Counted from the first letter of the stretch, positions 26,721 to 36,277 are shown. The stretch is 64,000 bases of DNA from Prochlorococcus sp. AG-347-J06 (GCA_003281525.1 QCBT01000002.1:62001-126000), one strand, 5' to 3'. Translations and numbers: made by a program. Notes: generated from the letters alone by a model not told the origin.

Positions 26721-27758
26721 TTGAATATGAAATTAGTTACTGAAAACTTCCTTCTGGCAATATCTATTTTTTTTATTGGAATTTTATTGTCGATAATAAT
26801 TTCTAAACTTTTAAAAATATTCTTCAAAAAGATCTCCAAACGTACAAAAACAAATTTTGATGATTTTATTTTTGAGGTCATCTCTGGAATTATTAAACCA
26901 ATAGGTTTTCTCCTCTCATTTTATTTTTCAATTGACTATTTTTTTGCTGATGAAATAACTTTTATCTCTTTATTATTAAATATTCTGAAATTATTTATAT
27001 TGATAATAATTATAAAAGCTCTCAACAAAGTTTTAATAAGATCTTTAACAGAATCGACATCGAAAATTAATGATTCCTCAATCAGTTCAATGATATCTTC
27101 ACTTACTCCTTTAATAAAAGCATTAACATGGACTATTGGTTCTATCTTTTTCTTACAAAATATAGGTGTTCAAATGACTGCTATTTGGGCCCTACTCAGT
27201 GCAGGGGGTATTGGGGCAGGATTAGCTTTGAAAGATCCAGTTCAGGAGTTTTTTGAATACATAACGATTTTGCTTGATAAACCTTTTCAAAAAGGTGAGT
27301 TTATAAAATCTGATGGCGTCCTTGGAATGGTTGAGAGGGTCGGAGTAAGATCCTCAAGGATAAGAAGTATCAATGGAGAAGTAATAGTAATGAGCAACAG
27401 CGCTCTTACAAATGGAATAATTTCAAATTACGCACAAATGGAAAAAAGAAGGTTAGTGCATAAATTAGGAGTTGTTTATGAAACCTCTCCAAAACTTATG
27501 AAATTGATTCCAATAATAATAAAAAAAATAGTTGAAGAGACAAAAGATGCTTCTTTTGATAGGTGTCATTTCACAGATTTTGGTGACTTCAGTCTTAATT
27601 TCGAACTTGTTTATTACATACCAACTAATAATTATCTTGCTGCAATGGAAGCTCAACAATCTATAAATTTAAAAATTATTGAGGAATTTGCTCTCAATAA
27701 TATAGAGTTTGCATTCCCAACACAAACCTTAAATATTGAAAGTAACAAAGCCAAATGA
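26721..27758 (+). CDS. MscS-family mechanosensitive channel
   Basis: A 345-residue membrane protein with about four helices, then the MscS pore helix and beta domain: LLSAGGIGAGLALKDPVQEF is the Gly/Ala-rich pore-lining TM3 and GEFIKSDGVLGMVERVGVRS is the start of the beta barrel. It would release solutes on osmotic downshift, complementing the osmolyte phosphatase upstream. Starts are TTG 26721 or ATG 26727; the ATG is safer. Its 3' end overlaps the convergent SDR by 30 bases. Confidence 0.9.
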   Translation: MNMKLVTENFLLAISIFFIGILLSIIISKLLKIFFKKISKRTKTNFDDFIFEVISGIIKPIGFLLSFYFSIDYFFADEITFISLLLNILKLFILIIIIKALNKVLIRSLTESTSKINDSSISSMISSLTPLIKALTWTIGSIFFLQNIGVQMTAIWALLSAGGIGAGLALKDPVQEFFEYITILLDKPFQKGEFIKSDGVLGMVERVGVRSSRIRSINGEVIVMSNSALTNGIISNYAQMEKRRLVHKLGVVYETSPKLMKLIPIIIKKIVEETKDASFDRCHFTDFGDFSLNFELVYYIPTNNYLAAMEAQQSINLKIIEEFALNNIEFAFPTQTLNIESNKAK

Positions 27759-28730
27759 TCTACAAATCTCTTCACTTAAAATCCAGAGTTTTGAAGCCAA
27801 CTCAGAATTATTTGCCTCATCACTAACCTTACTTTCAACTAATTTATGTTTTTTAAAAGATGTAAGTTTATTACTTAAATGAACGTAACTAATATTATTT
27901 AAATTTGAATCAAAAACAATTTCAGAAAGTATCCTACCAGCATTTTCTATACTTTCAGAAATTCCTAAAATATTTTTTGCAGCTTTAGAAAAAATTAAAT
28001 ATCCCAATAGATTAAAACGCTTACTGTATCTAAAAAAACCAAAATCATCATTTGGTATTACTAGACCAGGAGCCCAAGTAATTACAGAAATTTTACTAGA
28101 GGAAATTTTTAATTTTTTTTCAAGTTCTTTAGCAAACAAAATATTACATAACTTACTATTCTTATAAGCTTCATCAGCATTAAAATTTAAAAATTGCCCG
28201 GTTACTTTTTTTCTTAAATTAACTAGGTTATTAAGTCCCGCTTTCTTTCCTATATTGCCACCTGAACTTTTGGGGTCGTGTACATCTGATGATGTAATAA
28301 TGATTCTAGATTCTTCTTTATCTCTAATAAAATCTTTTAGGACATTTACCAAGTAAAAATGTGCAAGATGATTTACTGCAAAAGTTAGTTCTATGCCTTG
28401 TTTTGATACTTTAGGGTAAAAAGAGCCTGTATATTGCAATCCTGCATTTAAAACAAGAACATCTAAAAAAATCTTCTTACTAATAAAGTAATCTTTAATT
28501 TTTTTAATATTCTCTAGATCTGAAAGATCACAATTTTCAATAATATTTAAAAATTTACTAAGGTAATTTTTATCAAAATGTTTCTCGATTTTTCTGAGAA
28601 ATTCATTCTTTCTAAATTCATTTTTTATTACAACATATAAAATATTTTTCGTCTTAAGTAAATTAATAATGGCAAAAAAACCTATTCCTGAATTACCTCC
28701 AGTAATTAAAATATTTTTATTTTTAATCAT
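27729..28730 (-). CDS. protochlorophyllide-reductase-like short-chain dehydrogenase
   Basis: A 333-residue SDR. The NADP-binding motif is ILITGGNSGIGFFAIINLLK, the NAG motif is in VLVLNAGLQYTGSF, and the catalytic Tyr and Lys are in AYKNSKLCNILFAKELEKKL. The AYKxSKxCN block and following GLVIPNDDFGFFRY resemble light-dependent protochlorophyllide oxidoreductase, but this looks like a divergent paralogue, because the LPOR hallmark after the active site is poorly kept. Substrate unknown; pigment or lipid chemistry is possible. Confidence 0.75.
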   Translation of the reverse strand: MIKNKNILITGGNSGIGFFAIINLLKTKNILYVVIKNEFRKNEFLRKIEKHFDKNYLSKFLNIIENCDLSDLENIKKIKDYFISKKIFLDVLVLNAGLQYTGSFYPKVSKQGIELTFAVNHLAHFYLVNVLKDFIRDKEESRIIITSSDVHDPKSSGGNIGKKAGLNNLVNLRKKVTGQFLNFNADEAYKNSKLCNILFAKELEKKLKISSSKISVITWAPGLVIPNDDFGFFRYSKRFNLLGYLIFSKAAKNILGISESIENAGRILSEIVFDSNLNNISYVHLSNKLTSFKKHKLVESKVSDEANNSELASKLWILSEEICRSFGFVTFNI

Positions 28731-28955
28731 TTAAATTCTTATATTTTTTTTTATGATAAAAAATAAATAAAGTTTTTTTTTATTTTGTAATCTTATAAAT
28801 TATTGTTAAAACACTGAAAACTTAGTCACTAGTATTTGAGTAATTTGATTATTATAAATCTACTCTCATTATAAGTATTGGATGAAAAATATAATTCTAG
28901 GCTCAGAAGTAATAATTTGTTCCATAAATTGCCTTAATCATAAGATTTATATTTA

Positions 28956-30239
28956 ATGTTAAAAGAAAATATGCCAGATGTTCTTGTTTTGGGTGCAGGG
29001 CCTGCAGGTATGGCTATTGCATCAGCTTTAGGGAAGGAAAAATTAGATGTTGAAGTGCTTTCTCCAAATGGACCAGATGAACCTTGGCCAAATACATATG
29101 GCATTTGGGGCAAAGAAGTTGATCAACTCGGTCTTCAGGATTTACTTGAATATAGATGGAAAAATACTGTAAGTTTTTTTGGGCATGGCGCTTTAGAAGA
29201 GCAGGACGACGAGAATAAAGCCACGGAACATTCATTAGATTATGGACTATTTGATAAAAAGAAACTACACAATTATTGGTTTAACGAATGCAATAAGTCT
29301 TTTATTAAATGGCATCAAGGCTTTGCAAACAAAATACATTTTGAAAAATACAAAAGTACAGTAACGACAAAAGATGGCAAAACTTACTCTGCGAGACTAG
29401 TAGTAGATGCAACAGGGTATGATCCTGTTTTTCTTAAATTAAAATCCTGTGGTCCCTTAGCAGTCCAAACTTGTTATGGGATAGTAGGTAATTTTAGTAA
29501 ACCTCCACTTAAGAAAGGGCAGTTTGTATTAATGGACTATAGAAATGACCATCTTAACGATGAGCAAAAAAAAGAACCTCCAACTTTTCTTTATGCCATG
29601 GATATGGGGGACGGGAAATATTTTCTTGAAGAGACATCTCTTGGTTTAGTAAATCCTCTAACAATGGAAAATTTAAAAGAGAGACTGGAGAAGAGGCTAT
29701 CTTATCGAAATATATCAATCACAAGCATGCAGCACGAAGAGCTTGGCTTATTTCTCCCTATGAATATGCCAATCCCAGATTTCAAACAACAAATACTTGG
29801 ATATGGTGGCGCTGCTTCAATGGTACATCCTGCATCTGGATATTTAATTGGTAATGTTTTAAGAAGAGCTCCACTTGTTGCTAAGGCAGTCTCAGAAGCA
29901 ATTAAAAACAAGAATCTAAGTACTTATCATATTGCTAGAAAAGGTTGGGAAACTTTATGGTCAAAAGAATTAATTAGAAAGAAATCACTTTACCAATTTG
30001 GATTAGAAAAACTCATGAGATTTGACGAGAAACTATTGAGAGAATTTTTTGGTAGTTTTTTCCAACTACCTAAAAATCAATGGTATGGTTTTCTAACTGA
30101 TACTCTTTCTTTAAAAGAGATAGTTTACGCGATGTGCGTAATGTTTATAAAGGCTCCATGGAGTGTAAAGAAAGGTCTTATGATTATGCATGGTAGAGAA
30201 TTTAAAATGTTACTTAGGATAATATTTCCAAACATATAG
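28956..30239 (+). CDS. crtL: lycopene cyclase (CrtL type, probably epsilon)
   Basis: Cyclises lycopene ends to form alpha- and beta-carotene. The 427 residues have the FAD-binding motif DVLVLGAGPAGMAIASALG, the lycopene cyclase block WPNTYGIWGKEVDQLGL, the FLYAMDMGDGKYFLEETSL signature and VHPASGYLIGNVLRRAPLVA. High-light Prochlorococcus carry two such genes; the location a few kilobases from pcbA matches the epsilon (bifunctional) copy as I remember the MED4 map. The SDR that starts seven bases downstream is probably in the same operon. Confidence 0.9.
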   Translation: MLKENMPDVLVLGAGPAGMAIASALGKEKLDVEVLSPNGPDEPWPNTYGIWGKEVDQLGLQDLLEYRWKNTVSFFGHGALEEQDDENKATEHSLDYGLFDKKKLHNYWFNECNKSFIKWHQGFANKIHFEKYKSTVTTKDGKTYSARLVVDATGYDPVFLKLKSCGPLAVQTCYGIVGNFSKPPLKKGQFVLMDYRNDHLNDEQKKEPPTFLYAMDMGDGKYFLEETSLGLVNPLTMENLKERLEKRLSYRNISITSMQHEELGLFLPMNMPIPDFKQQILGYGGAASMVHPASGYLIGNVLRRAPLVAKAVSEAIKNKNLSTYHIARKGWETLWSKELIRKKSLYQFGLEKLMRFDEKLLREFFGSFFQLPKNQWYGFLTDTLSLKEIVYAMCVMFIKAPWSVKKGLMIMHGREFKMLLRIIFPNI

Positions 30240-30246
30240 TTTAAAA

Positions 30247-30954
30247 ATGAGAACGATATTAATAAGTGGAGCCAGTAGAGGTATTGGACTAAATATTGCA
30301 CATAAAGAATTAAAAGAAGGCAATAGAATTAGTGTTGGCATTAGAGATTTAGAATCATTAAAAGGAAGCGCTATTGATCCCAAAAAATGGCCCGAAGGAA
30401 AAATTATAATCAACCACTATGATGCATTAAAAAAAATTACTGCCCAAAATTGGATAAATAATACGTTAGATGAATTTGGAGGATTTGATTCAGTAATAAA
30501 TTGTTCTGGAATATTATCAAAAGTTCCTTTCCTATACAAAGATGGTGATGAAGAAGACATTTTAAATACATTAAATATCAATTTTTTGGCAATTTGGAAT
30601 TTATGTAGGCTTTCTTGGGATCATTTATGTACCTCTGGCAGAGGAAGAATTATTGTTTTAGTTTCAATGAGTGGTAAAAGATCCAAAGGTGATCTAGCCG
30701 CTTATTCTTCTTCAAAATTTGCTTTGATGGGATTATGCCAAACCATGAAAAATAAAGGTTGGGATAAAAATATAAGGATTTCAGCAATTTGCCCAAGCTG
30801 GGTTAATACAAAAATGGCCCAAAATATTTCTTCCTTAGACAAATCAAACATGACACAACCTGAAGATATTGCTGAAATATGCTCAACTATTCTTAAGTTA
30901 CCTACCCAATCAGTTCCATTTGAAATAGCCTTAAATTGTAATTATGAAATTTAA
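30247..30954 (+). CDS. short-chain dehydrogenase/reductase
   Basis: A 235-residue classical SDR: ILISGASRGIGLNIAHKE for cofactor binding, NCSGILSKVP as the NAG-equivalent, and the catalytic S-Y-K set with VLVSMSGKRSKGDLAAYSSS and KFALMGLCQTM. The PSWVNTKMA block follows. The coenzyme and substrate are not readable. It starts seven bases after crtL and overlaps the convergent GIY-YIG gene by four bases. Confidence 0.85.
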   Translation: MRTILISGASRGIGLNIAHKELKEGNRISVGIRDLESLKGSAIDPKKWPEGKIIINHYDALKKITAQNWINNTLDEFGGFDSVINCSGILSKVPFLYKDGDEEDILNTLNINFLAIWNLCRLSWDHLCTSGRGRIIVLVSMSGKRSKGDLAAYSSSKFALMGLCQTMKNKGWDKNIRISAICPSWVNTKMAQNISSLDKSNMTQPEDIAEICSTILKLPTQSVPFEIALNCNYEI

Positions 30955-31493
30955 CCTATATTGAAAATTAAGTAAGCCATTGAAAGCATTGCGATTGCAA
31001 TAAATAAACCTTTTATTCGATTAGTTAACAATGAAAAAAGAGATAAATCTTCAGAAAAGTATCCGCCAAAACTACCTGTAATAAATAATATAACCATTGG
31101 TAGAGATGCCATGCCGAAAGAATAAGATATAGATTTTACAAATCCAAAATTTAAATAATTAAAAATCAAGAAACTTAATGAAAACAATAAAAAAGATGCA
31201 AATAGAGTTATGGAAACTTCAGCATCTAAAGTGTGAGGTAAGCTACCCTTTAATTCAAATTGCTTTTTACATTCTCTAATTTGTTTTTTAGAAAGCTTTA
31301 AATAACCAGTTTCAGGAATTCTTTGCGACTTATATTTTCTTAGTAATCTTGCTTCAAGGGTTTCTGGCTCCTTTGTCATAATTGATGTTAATAATTCATC
31401 TGGCTTTAATTTCTTAATTTTCTTTTCAAGATTATCCGTTTTCCCAATCCTATAAAGGTCTCCTACTCTAATAAGGTAAACATATCCCGACAT
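30951..31493 (-). CDS. GIY-YIG (T5orf172/MUG113-like) domain fused to transmembrane helices
   Basis: A 180-residue protein. Residues about 3-75 form a GIY-YIG-like domain: GYVYLIRVGDLYRIGKTDNL with the paired strands and the K/R-x-G-K-T core, then ETLEARLLRKY with the conserved Glu, and TGYLKLSKKQI as the domain end. Residues about 92-114, 121-143 and 160-178 are hydrophobic and should cross a membrane. GIY-YIG nucleases are normally soluble, so membrane anchoring is unusual. Role unknown; it may be a sensor or anchored nuclease. Confidence 0.7.
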   Translation of the reverse strand: MSGYVYLIRVGDLYRIGKTDNLEKKIKKLKPDELLTSIMTKEPETLEARLLRKYKSQRIPETGYLKLSKKQIRECKKQFELKGSLPHTLDAEVSITLFASFLLFSLSFLIFNYLNFGFVKSISYSFGMASLPMVILFITGSFGGYFSEDLSLFSLLTNRIKGLFIAIAMLSMAYLIFNIG

Positions 31494-31567
31494 TTGCGTT
31501 GTAAAATTAATACTGTTCCTAATTAAATAATACTAAAAGAATTAATGAAATTAAAAGTTTTTACAAT

Positions 31568-32227
31568 ATGAAAAACGATATTTTATATTCATTTCGAAGA
31601 TGTCCATATGCAATTCGTGCAAGATGGGCCCTTTTAATTTGTGAAATAAAAGTAGAGATAAGAGAAATTGATTTAAAAAATAAACCTCTAGATTTTTTAA
31701 ATAATTCAAAGACGAAAACGGTTCCGATACTTATAAAAAAAAATAGTGAAGTTATAGAAGAAAGTCTTGAAATCATCTTGTGGGCTCTCTCAAAGTCAAA
31801 AAAGGAAAACATTAAATTAATTTATTTTCCTGAGAACAAAAAGAAAGATATTTTTGAAATAATTAATGAAAACGATAACGAATTCAAATATCATTTAGAT
31901 CGATTTAAATATTCCACAAGATATAAGAATAGTGATGAAGAATTTCATTTCACAAATGCGATTAAATTTATAAAGAGATGGAACGAACTTCTTGCAGAAA
32001 ACAAATACTTTTTTGGAGATAGCCCCACAATCGCTGATTGGTCTATTTGGCCTTTTGTAAGACAATTTAGAATCGCTTGTGAAAGTCAAAAAAGAACCAA
32101 TTATTTTGAATCCTCAATAAAAAACTGGTTAGATTCATTTGAGAAAAATAGAGAATTTAAATCCTTAATGTATAAATACGAATTATGGGAACCATATTCT
32201 AGAAAGAATTATTTTCCATCTTATTAA
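31568..32227 (+). CDS. glutathione S-transferase-like protein
   Basis: A 219-residue protein with an N-terminal thioredoxin-fold domain (ILYSFRRCPYAIRARWALL with the Cys-Pro, VPILI with cis-Pro, and EESLEIILWAL) and an all-helical C-terminal domain with the GST motif PTIADWSIWPFVRQFR. Probably uses glutathione; could be a reductase or transferase. The gene is convergent with a small hypothetical gene, overlapping by four bases. Confidence 0.82.
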   Translation: MKNDILYSFRRCPYAIRARWALLICEIKVEIREIDLKNKPLDFLNNSKTKTVPILIKKNSEVIEESLEIILWALSKSKKENIKLIYFPENKKKDIFEIINENDNEFKYHLDRFKYSTRYKNSDEEFHFTNAIKFIKRWNELLAENKYFFGDSPTIADWSIWPFVRQFRIACESQKRTNYFESSIKNWLDSFEKNREFKSLMYKYELWEPYSRKNYFPSY

Positions 32228-32481
32228 CTTTCCAACAACTTCCTTTTTTCAATTATTCTTGCTAACTCCAAAAAATATCCTGCAGTCCTAAATTTGCCTA
32301 TATTTTTCTCCTTAAAATCAAGATCGCTTCTAATTTCTGCAGTCTCCGCCATAAGTAAATCTAAATCATTTGATCCAAGACTATACAATTCACCAAGTTC
32401 GATTTCCCTTCCGAGTAAATGACTCCTAAACCACTTTCCTTTATTTTCTTGAGGTGGAATATCGTAGGGAGTAAATGACAT
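32224..32481 (-). CDS. conserved hypothetical protein, 85 aa
   Basis: Small soluble protein (MSFTPYDIPPQENKGKWFRS...) with a Trp-containing N-terminal region and a helical remainder ending in IEKRKLLES. No domain recognised and no membrane segment. It sits between the GST-like gene (convergent overlap of four bases) and a GltS-like carrier on its own strand, from which it is separated by 35 bases. Confidence 0.6.
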   Translation of the reverse strand: MSFTPYDIPPQENKGKWFRSHLLGREIELGELYSLGSNDLDLLMAETAEIRSDLDFKEKNIGKFRTAGYFLELARIIEKRKLLES

Positions 32482-32516
32482 AAAATAAAATTAAGGCTTC
32501 TACCATTCTAGAGTTC

Positions 32517-33905
32517 TTATTGAAACTTTTTAATCTCTACTTTATTAAAAATCAATGCAATAAAAAGAATTGCGAACGTAATTAAGGCACAAATTTCTGT
32601 CCAATAATCTAACCCAATTTTAGAAATCATTAATGGTGCAAGAACTGTGAATAGTCCCCCAGAAAGAATTAACTGAGCAAATAGCTGTTTTGACGTAAAA
32701 ATTGGTAAAGTCTTAGAAATATTTTTAGGATCTGCAAGCCTTAAAAGAAGTAACCCAGAGGCTACTACACCTGTAGAATTTCCAAACTCTATCAAACTTT
32801 TTTCAAACCAATAATCATCAAAAATAAAGTATGCGAAATAAGCAATGCAGATTAAATTCCAAAATAAACCGAATAAAGTAAAAACTAAAATAAGTATCCA
32901 ATTATCAAACACAACTGCAATATCTAAACTCGCCATAGCTGTAAAAATCAATAAGTCAGTGGATAAAATACCAATCTCCCTTTGCAGAATATTTGAAATA
33001 AATTCTGTATTGTTGGTTTTCTCTAAAATATATCGAATAAGGAGCGAACCTATAAGGATAAAAGGGAATACTGGTAATGAAAAAATAATTTCCTTCGAAA
33101 AATCACCAAAAAAAAGTGAAATATACCTTAAAAATTTAAGTAGCAAAACACCAAAGGAAATTGCCAAACCAGAGAATCCAAGATTTATTATAAAAATTCT
33201 TAAATCTGCAAAAACTCCTACCTTATTTTTTTCCTTTAGAGTATCTTTCTGTTCAAGAATTTCCTCAGTATCTGAAAGACCAAAAGTTCTACCAAGAAAA
33301 ATAAATATGCTACCCAATATTGAAGAGGATAAAAGACCCATTGTTGCCATAGCCAATCCAAGATCTAAACCATTTGGGAAACCTAGTTTATTAAAACTTT
33401 CACCGATTATTGATGCAGCTCCATGACCACCCTCAAAACCTACCTCTATTAAACAACCCATTAGAGGATTTGTATCCATAGATGGAGACAGAAAATATTT
33501 AACAACAAGACCACCGACAAAAAATTGTCCGAAACCTAGTGAAAGAGCTAATAGAAATTGATTAAAAATTGGTTTAACTAAACCATTTATATTCGGGATC
33601 GGTCTTCCCATCATTAACGTTGCGAAGACTAATGATAAAAGAGGAGTAGGAAAATTACTCCAAACATTGATTGTTTCTTTTGGTAAAAAGTGTATCGCTC
33701 CAAATGGGCCTATGGATATACCTAAAATTCCTGATATAACTGCTATCGGTAATCCAAATCTCTCGAGTTGAACAGCTAGTTTAAATTTTCTCCCAAAAAT
33801 CAACAAAAAAAATATAATTAATAATCCCAAAAAACTTATCAATAGAGAATTTGAAAAAATATCTTTATTCAGTATCGAAAAAATATTCAATGATTTCAAA
33901 AACAT
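32517..33905 (-). CDS. gltS: sodium/glutamate symporter (GltS) family protein
   Basis: A 462-residue membrane protein with about 10-12 helices. The key GltS motif GGHGAASIIGESFNKLG is present with neighbouring GFPNGLDLGLAMATMGLL, and a second repeat-like half near the C-terminus (FGNSTGVVASGLLLLRLADP) gives the inverted two-repeat structure known for the family. It likely imports glutamate or another acid with sodium; specificity is inferred only. Confidence 0.85.
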   Translation of the reverse strand: MFLKSLNIFSILNKDIFSNSLLISFLGLLIIFFLLIFGRKFKLAVQLERFGLPIAVISGILGISIGPFGAIHFLPKETINVWSNFPTPLLSLVFATLMMGRPIPNINGLVKPIFNQFLLALSLGFGQFFVGGLVVKYFLSPSMDTNPLMGCLIEVGFEGGHGAASIIGESFNKLGFPNGLDLGLAMATMGLLSSSILGSIFIFLGRTFGLSDTEEILEQKDTLKEKNKVGVFADLRIFIINLGFSGLAISFGVLLLKFLRYISLFFGDFSKEIIFSLPVFPFILIGSLLIRYILEKTNNTEFISNILQREIGILSTDLLIFTAMASLDIAVVFDNWILILVFTLFGLFWNLICIAYFAYFIFDDYWFEKSLIEFGNSTGVVASGLLLLRLADPKNISKTLPIFTSKQLFAQLILSGGLFTVLAPLMISKIGLDYWTEICALITFAILFIALIFNKVEIKKFQ

Positions 33906-33946
33906 ATAATTCTAAATCTAAATTAATAAACAAATTTTTTCAAATA

Positions 33947-33974
33947 AAAAAGGCCCCTGAAAGAGGAGCCTTTT
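33947..33974 (-). terminator. intrinsic terminator of pcbA
   Basis: AAAAGGC and GCCTTTT form a strong stem around a CCCTGAAAGAGGA loop. In the pcbA direction (minus strand) it is followed by a T-run. It lies 25 bases beyond the pcbA stop codon. Confidence 0.85.
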
Positions 33975-33998
33975 GATATGGGTAATAAAATTTGAAAA

Positions 33999-35057
33999 TT
34001 AATCTTTAAGAGTAACTGTTGCACTATCAATATTACTGATAGCATTTGTAACTCTCTTGAAATCAAAGCCTAGTGCTCTTAAAGCGTGCCATAGATGACC
34101 TTGAATAAAGAAGAATCCAAAATAGTAATGAACATTAGCTAACCATGCCCTTGAAGTGTACTCACCATCAGGAAGATCAACAGTATCTACCCAATAAGGA
34201 GAAATACTAAACTTCAATTCAAGTGGTTCACCAAAGAATTCAGTTGGATAAACTGTTGTATTAGCTGCACTCCAGAAGGCTGCAATAATAGCCATCCAGC
34301 CTATTCCAGCTAGAGACCATGAGAGAACAGCTTCTGCAGAAAGAAGTCCTTTACCTTTGAATTTGGTATATTCACCTACTTGCTTAGTAGCAATATGCCA
34401 AGCACCACCTGTAATCTCAACGAAAGCAAGAAAGGCATGGCCTCCCATTACTTCTTCAAGGCTATCAATAGTTAAAAAGTCTGTTTGGTGATTCCAAATT
34501 TTGGCCAAATTTAATTCATACTCAACCTGTCTTACAGAACCAATAGCTGGATCATAAATTCCATGAACCCTTGCCCATTCAACAAAAGCGATAACTGCGA
34601 AACCAAGAATAATTAGATGGTGACCAAGAATAAATGTCAATTTGTCTGGATTATCCCATTCAATATTGAATTTTCTAGCTCTTGCTACATCAGAATCTTC
34701 TAGATTTCCAGGAAGAAGTAAAGAGTGTAAAAGTCCGCCTGCGGCTAAAACCATAGAAGAAACTAAGTGAACTATTGCTATCGCTAGAACAGGTTTAGTA
34801 TCTCCCATCGCAACACCATTAGCATCAAACCCTATTCCAAGAGTTGCTAAATGAGGAAGAACGATTAGAGGTTGATGACCCATTGGGACAGTAGGGTCAA
34901 ATCGTGAAAGTTCAAAAAGGGTGAATGCACCCGCCCAGAAAACAATTAATCCTGCATGAGCTACATGAGCAGCAATGAATTTTCCTGAGCGATTTGCTAC
35001 ACCTGAATTACCAGCCCACCATCCATAGGTAGTATCTGGATTTCCATAGGTTTGCAT
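33999..35057 (-). CDS. pcbA: chlorophyll a/b-binding light-harvesting protein
   Basis: The main antenna protein of Prochlorococcus, binding divinyl chlorophylls a and b around photosystem II. The 352 residues begin [20 protein letters not shown] and have six transmembrane helices with conserved His ligands ([77 protein letters not shown]). As in other Pcb/IsiA proteins, the large lumenal loop of PsbC is absent. Only one pcb gene is in the window; high-light strains usually have a single copy. A strong terminator follows. Confidence 0.97.
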   Translation of the reverse strand: MQTYGNPDTTYGWWAGNSGVANRSGKFIAAHVAHAGLIVFWAGAFTLFELSRFDPTVPMGHQPLIVLPHLATLGIGFDANGVAMGDTKPVLAIAIVHLVSSMVLAAGGLLHSLLLPGNLEDSDVARARKFNIEWDNPDKLTFILGHHLIILGFAVIAFVEWARVHGIYDPAIGSVRQVEYELNLAKIWNHQTDFLTIDSLEEVMGGHAFLAFVEITGGAWHIATKQVGEYTKFKGKGLLSAEAVLSWSLAGIGWMAIIAAFWSAANTTVYPTEFFGEPLELKFSISPYWVDTVDLPDGEYTSRAWLANVHYYFGFFFIQGHLWHALRALGFDFKRVTNAISNIDSATVTLKD

Positions 35058-35387
35058 TTAGGAATTGATTAGCTTAAACGTTTTGAGAATACTTTATATT
35101 TCACCAAACAGTTGAATTAATAACAAAATTGTAAAGGTTAGTAATCCTAACTATTACTAAACAAGAAATCTTCATAATGCAATCGAATAGCAAAAAAGGT
35201 AGATTTAATGAAGAAAAATTATTCTTAGTGATATAAGTTCTAACAAATAAACCAGTATTTTTAGATTCGAATAAGTTAATTAAATTTTATTTTGCTGACA
35301 TTAATCGATATTTTGTTTCATTAACCCATACTTTTTATTGCCTCATTCTCAAACAATTATTAAATATGGGATAAGACATTTAATATT
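35058..35387. other. 330-base pcbA upstream region
   Basis: Gene-free and AT-rich. It should contain the strong pcbA promoter; reading the minus strand, ATATAAAGTATTCTC about 35 bases before the start codon is a -10-like candidate, but no clear -35 box stands out. I see no other structured element and no ORF in it. Confidence 0.4.
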
Positions 35388-35564
35388 ATGACTACTTCTC
35401 AAGAGTCTTCTAGAAAATTTTCACTAGAAATGAAATCGGAAGTGCATTACAAAAAGGCTGCGAAATCATACAGAAAATCAAAACAATACATAAATATGAT
35501 TAGCTTATATCCAACTTTGCAAAACACTCTAATTGAGTGTAAGGATGAGAATCTAATAGAATAA
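35388..35564 (+). CDS. small hypothetical protein, 58 aa
   Basis: Below the track cutoff. ATG at 35388 opens a 58-codon frame (MTTSQESSRKFSLEMKSEVH...) rich in Lys, Ser and Tyr in its middle, ending in acidic KDENLIE. Probably a short helical soluble protein. Its start is clean and it fills an otherwise empty stretch divergent from pcbA. No family recognised. Confidence 0.45.
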   Translation: MTTSQESSRKFSLEMKSEVHYKKAAKSYRKSKQYINMISLYPTLQNTLIECKDENLIE

Positions 35565-35606
35565 AGTTTTTATATATTTTTCCAAATCAATAAAAAAATA
35601 TTTTTC

Positions 35607-35840
35607 TTAGGCTGCAATATTATAGTTTTCTTCAAAATAAAATTTATCAATTATTTTTCTGCACTTTTTAATGTTGTAGAGAGCTTTGGGTTTCCAAGGC
35701 TTTTTCTGACCGAGTGGAGAGCTTTTCCAATGAATCCCAGGCTTAAGTATTCCATTTTCACGCAAAAAAGAAAGTTTAATTTCAGTTATTCCTAGTTGTT
35801 CCGCGGTCAACTCAGATGAGCTCCATATATCCCCTAACAT
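35607..35840 (-). CDS. small DNA-binding-like (excisionase/MerR-type helix-turn-helix) protein
   Basis: A 77-residue protein. LTAEQLGITEIKLSFLRENG followed by ILKPGIHWKSSP has the look of an excisionase/MerR-type winged helix: helix-turn-helix, then a wing with the GxHW turn. The C-terminal half is basic and aromatic. Such proteins appear in mobile elements or as small regulators. It faces the 58-residue ORF convergently near pcbA. The assignment is by pattern only. Confidence 0.5.
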   Translation of the reverse strand: MLGDIWSSSELTAEQLGITEIKLSFLRENGILKPGIHWKSSPLGQKKPWKPKALYNIKKCRKIIDKFYFEENYNIAA

Positions 35841-35975
35841 TGGATTAAGTAAATATTATTAATCCTTGATAACGTTAATCTTATTTTTTTGAAAGGGGTA
35901 AAACTTTTAAATAATTATTAAGTAACAAAAACCTAGTATTTACAAAGAGAAGGGATTTGAAAAATTTTTTTTAAA

Positions 35976-36275
35976 TTAAGAAATATTAAATAAAGAATCT
36001 TCATTAATAAATATCTCATCGATACTTTCTCCTTTTTTGAGGGATTTATAGTCAACATATTCTTCAGTTATCGATTGATGCTTTGGGAGATTGATCCAAC
36101 CCTTATGCCAATTTCCACTATTTATTAATTCTTCATAAGTAGTTTCTATATTAATTTCAGAATCAACTACAGAAACCATTAAAAAGGTAATATTTCCTTT
36201 TTCTTTAGTCTCATTTACTAAAACAAAATGTCTCAATCCATTTATGGATTTATTAGAAGTCCAGAAATTTTCCAC
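35976..36275 (-). CDS. TIGR02450-type Trp-rich protein
   Basis: A 99-residue protein whose first 60 residues fit the TIGR02450/DUF2389 pattern: FWTSNKSINGLRHFVLVNET, then ITFLMVSVVDSEINIET and SGNWHKGWINL, with the spaced Trp and the RHF motif. The family has no known function. It follows a 97-residue membrane-anchored protein gene by two bases and so lies at the end of the hisS operon. Confidence 0.7.
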   Translation of the reverse strand: MENFWTSNKSINGLRHFVLVNETKEKGNITFLMVSVVDSEINIETTYEELINSGNWHKGWINLPKHQSITEEYVDYKSLKKGESIDEIFINEDSLFNIS

Positions 36276-36277
36276 AA

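Noticed and set aside
32845-33426. 193-residue + strand ORF opposite the GltS-like gene
   Set aside because: Long only because the membrane-protein gene on the other strand gives few stops in this frame; composition is Lys/Ile/Ser noise.
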